Assembly: GCA_959600905.1 (NCBI GenBank)
Contig: CAUGNO010000001.1
Coordinates: 270,707 to 334,706 of the forward strand
From: UMGS1975 sp959600905
Lineage (GTDB): Bacteria > Bacillota > Clostridia > Christensenellales > QAND01
Length of the DNA: 64,000 nt
Direction: 5' to 3'
Each line of letters starts with the position of its first letter. The first letter of the stretch is position 1. Shown here in pieces: positions 62,228-64,000 of the stretch. Both the position numbers and the translations under genes were made by a program. Below the pieces are notes generated by a model. The model ran no database searches. It saw nothing but the letters and a program-made list of their open reading frames with translations, and was not told the DNA's origin.

Positions 62228-63145
62228 CTAATCTCCTTTATGATGGTCTCTTGCAGCTTCGTGTTTTGCTTTCAATGCCTGACGAATAGATTTAGGCCGA
62301 ATTATTGTTACTTTGTTTCCGAATGACATCAGGAAATCATAGAGCCAATCATTTTCTGGCAGAGTGAGTTTAACAGTATATCCGTTTTCATGCTGTGTAA
62401 TAGCCGTATCGTCCAGCGTATCAAATAACCTGTACCCAACATCTAAAGTAAATTCCAATTCTAAATCTATTAAATCTCCAATTTCCTCCGGCATTGGGAA
62501 AACGGAATGATATTGGCATATATCTGTTTTGTGTTCAAAATGTACTTCTGTCAAAATTAAGTTTTTTATTCTTGAAAGACGAAACAGTCTATTTTCATTT
62601 CTTGATAGACAAAAGGCATATAAATACCATGCCTTATCTTTGTAAACCAACTTGTAAGGATATACATTTCGTTTGCCACTATCCCCGGCAGCATTGTGAT
62701 AATCAAAGGCAATTTCACAATTTTCAAATATAGCCTGTTTTAGTTGTCTAAACAATTTATTTTCGCTTTCTGCAACACTACCCCAACGTGAAAAATCCAC
62801 ATCAATCCAATCCGTTAAACTGGTTTGAAAAATTGCACCAAGTTTATTTAAAATGGTGTCTACCTCTGGATATTGAACGGCTGACAGGCTTTGCAAGCTG
62901 GATAATATCTCTAACTTTTCACTATCTGAAAAAAAGGATTTATTGAGGACATAATCATCAAGAAACTGTATGCCGCCGTTTCTTCCCGTTGTAACATAGA
63001 TAGGAATGCCTGCACTGCTTATAGCGTCTACATCACGGTAAATTGTACGGACGGACACCTCAAATTTCTCTGCCAATTCGGGAGCAGTAGCATGTCCCTT
63101 ATCTAATAAGTAATACAAAATTCTAAACAGTCTGCTTTCCTGCAA
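62228..63145 (-). CDS. YafY-type regulator with HTH and WYL domain
   Basis: 305 residues from TTG 63145 (GGAGGTGATGAC in front). The N-terminal helix-turn-helix (GHATAPELAEKFEVSVRTIYRD) is followed by the WYL domain (YKDKAWYLYAFCLSRNENRLFRLSRI, split) and a C-terminal WCX-like extension. Such proteins control stress, nucleic-acid or phage defence genes. It leads the WYL-UDG unit and has a palindrome across its -35 box. Confidence 0.9.
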   Translation of the reverse strand: MQESRLFRILYYLLDKGHATAPELAEKFEVSVRTIYRDVDAISSAGIPIYVTTGRNGGIQFLDDYVLNKSFFSDSEKLEILSSLQSLSAVQYPEVDTILNKLGAIFQTSLTDWIDVDFSRWGSVAESENKLFRQLKQAIFENCEIAFDYHNAAGDSGKRNVYPYKLVYKDKAWYLYAFCLSRNENRLFRLSRIKNLILTEVHFEHKTDICQYHSVFPMPEEIGDLIDLELEFTLDVGYRLFDTLDDTAITQHENGYTVKLTLPENDWLYDFLMSFGNKVTIIRPKSIRQALKAKHEAARDHHKGD

Positions 63146-63165
63146 GTCATCACCTCCATAGCTTA

Positions 63166-63202
63166 ATTATATCATAGTAACCTTGACAGCGCAATGTCAA
63201 GG
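63166..63202 (-). promoter_or_regulatory. Promoter and operator of the WYL-UDG unit
   Basis: TTGCGC (63189-63194), 17 bases and TATAAT (63166-63171) on the minus strand. The perfect palindrome CCTTGACA-6-TGTCAAGG (63181-63202) lies over the -35 hexamer, fitting autorepression by the WYL protein. Confidence 0.75.
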
Positions 63203-63270
63203 TTACTTGTCGGTAAATTTGCGCATCCATTGTAAGGACATACGAAAAGCGGAACAAAACGGCAAGCAAT

Positions 63271-63404
63271 GCAATCTTCCGTAAGATTGCGTATTTTGGC
63301 AGGAATACCGGAAACGGATTCCTGCCAAAATGCTTGTTGGTGACATGTCCCCAAACCCCTGAGATCATCACCTGCGGTGATGGCTGCGCGTTCCGTTGGA
63401 ACGC
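63271..63404. other. Cluster of four near-perfect hairpins (possible oriT or single-strand origin)
   Basis: Four inverted repeats in 134 bases: GCAATCTT / AAGATTGC (63271-63290); ATTTTGGCAGGAAT / ATTCCTGCCAAAAT (63293-63331); CATCACC / GGTGATG (63366-63382); GCGTTCC / GGAACGC (63388-63404). Between them lies a C-rich strand (GACATGTCCCCAAACCCC). There is no gene here. Confidence 0.6.
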
Positions 63405-63435
63405 TGAAAATGGAAACCTAATATCTTGCAAAAAT

Positions 63436-63477
63436 AAAAAATGCTATGCAATTAGTGAACCTTTTGCATAGCATTTT
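63436..63477. terminator. Strong hairpin with A/T flanks
   Basis: AAAATGCTATGCAA / TTGCATAGCATTTT (63437-63476) is a perfect stem, fit as a bidirectional terminator near the right end. Confidence 0.8.
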
Positions 63478-63720
63478 CTATTTTTCCGTTTACCTGGCGT
63501 AAGTCATAAGTTTTGTAATGTTTCCTTATGGGCTACTGCCATTGCAGCAAGCCGTTTTGTACTCTAAAATCATATGTCATTTTTGGAATCGCAAGCAGCG
63601 CAGCATTTTTCACAGGTAGATAAAAAGCCCGTTTTTACGGGGGTTCCCTGCATCCATCCAAACGGACAGCGCTTATTAGCAAGGGTCATCGGAATGGGTA
63701 TTTCTTTTTGGGCCATGACA

Positions 63721-63790
63721 GCCCGCAAAAAGTTGGCGGCAAGCAGCGTGTTATGAGCGGGCCTGCAAGCAAACAGGTGCGCCGCGCGTG
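63721..63790 (-). repeat. tRNA-downstream repeat, copy 2
   Basis: Contains the 16-base match to 36669-36684 at 63722-63737 and AACAGGTG further on, in the same relation to the tRNA genes. Confidence 0.6.
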
Positions 63791-63811
63791 TCTGTTTTTT
63801 ATGAAATAAAA

Positions 63812-63836
63812 AAGGAACGAGTTACACTCGTTCCGT
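63812..63836 (-). terminator. Terminator of the tRNA-Gly / tRNA-Cys unit
   Basis: GGAACGAGT / ACTCGTTCC hairpin with T-run on the minus strand, directly after tRNA-Cys. Confidence 0.85.
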
Positions 63837-63838
63837 CG

Positions 63839-63912
<74 letters not shown>

Positions 63913-63922
63913 AAAAAGGAAT

Positions 63923-63997
63923 TGGAGCGGTAGACGAGATTCGAACTCGCGACATCCACCTTGGCAAGGTGGCACTCTACCACTGAGCTACTACCGC
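63923..63997 (-). tRNA. tRNA-Gly (anticodon GCC)
   Basis: Full cloverleaf with acceptor GCGGTAG, T-loop GTTCGAATC and encoded CCA. The anticodon loop TTGCCAA gives GCC for Gly. Only ten bases lie between it and tRNA-Cys. Confidence 0.97.
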
Positions 63998-64000
63998 ATA

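Larger units (their letters stand above)
56328..63533. mobile_element. Degenerate or small integrative element (serine recombinase type)
   Basis: The block carries a large serine recombinase, TnpW-like, RepA-N-like and cysteine-rich VLP genes, as found in Tn1549-like and related clostridial elements, then AT-rich cargo and a hairpin cluster. A 12-base inverted match (56328-56339 and 63522-63533) brackets it. Exact ends and target site were not resolved. There is no relaxase, coupling protein or conjugation gene, so it would be mobilisable or a remnant. Confidence 0.55.
63203..63720. other. Gene-free right end of the element and flank
   Basis: Apart from the hairpin cluster and a terminator, no gene was found. 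Short frames have no family feature. Confidence 0.5.

Noticed and set aside
63574..63756. A 60-codon frame near the right end
   Set aside because: No ribosome binding site and no recognisable domain; it overlaps the tRNA-downstream repeat.

Overview
The window looks like a chromosomal segment of an anaerobic member of the Bacillota, most likely class Clostridia. The grounds are strong AGGAGG-type ribosome binding sites, T-box leaders on pheS and thrS, a THF riboswitch on a folT-type ECF transporter gene, an infC-rpmI-rplT cluster, a ytxC-like (sporulation) gene beside thrS, and many ferredoxin and flavodoxin proteins. Base composition is moderately GC-rich, except for an AT-richer block at about 59.5-63.2 kb. 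I did not assign a genus.

Layout. 0-2.7 kb: a MarR-controlled heterodimeric ABC exporter, cut by the window start. 2.7-20.3 kb: mostly single genes and short operons. These include LysR and XRE regulators, a DUF2156 + GNAT pair, an ArsR-type regulator with a flavodoxin-ferredoxin protein, an M20 amidohydrolase, a frameshifted alpha/beta hydrolase, a sodium:solute symporter, an FGGY kinase, a YgjP-type peptidase, a DUF308 protein fused to a papain-like domain, a NAGPA-type protein, and a folate block (THF riboswitch, folT, folC). 20.3-32.5 kb: an information-processing core on the minus strand. It holds mutS2, pheT and pheS with a T-box, an SDR, a TrmH-type methyltransferase, rplT, rpmI and infC with an attenuated leader, thrS with a T-box, and a ytxC-like gene.

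32.5-56 kb: accessory metabolism and envelope genes. These are a glycosyltransferase-like protein, two MATE transporters, a second flavodoxin-ferredoxin protein, tRNA-Leu, a FadR-type regulator, a PadR / HAAS / DUF4097 stress module, a second FGGY kinase, a hydantoinase / GntR / 2-hydroxyacid dehydrogenase operon with a visible operator, a PHP-UvrD fusion, a DUF6020 membrane protein, Lrp, and a MerR-controlled flavodoxin-lipoprotein plus aldo/keto reductase pair with a textbook 19-bp-spacer promoter.

56.3-63.5 kb: a degenerate or small mobile element. Its left part has a large serine recombinase, a TnpW-like protein, a RepA-N-like protein, a cysteine-rich VLP protein and three iteron-like repeats. 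Its right part is AT-rich cargo (a winged-helix protein without a receiver, an MFS transporter, a uracil-DNA-glycosylase-family protein and a WYL regulator), followed by a cluster of four near-perfect hairpins that resembles an oriT or single-strand origin. No relaxase is present in the window. The window ends with tRNA-Cys and tRNA-Gly.

Gene starts were moved from the longest open frame wherever a Shine-Dalgarno sequence decided the matter. infC is read from an ATC codon, as known for IF-3 genes in other bacteria. No CRISPR array and no rRNA gene was seen.
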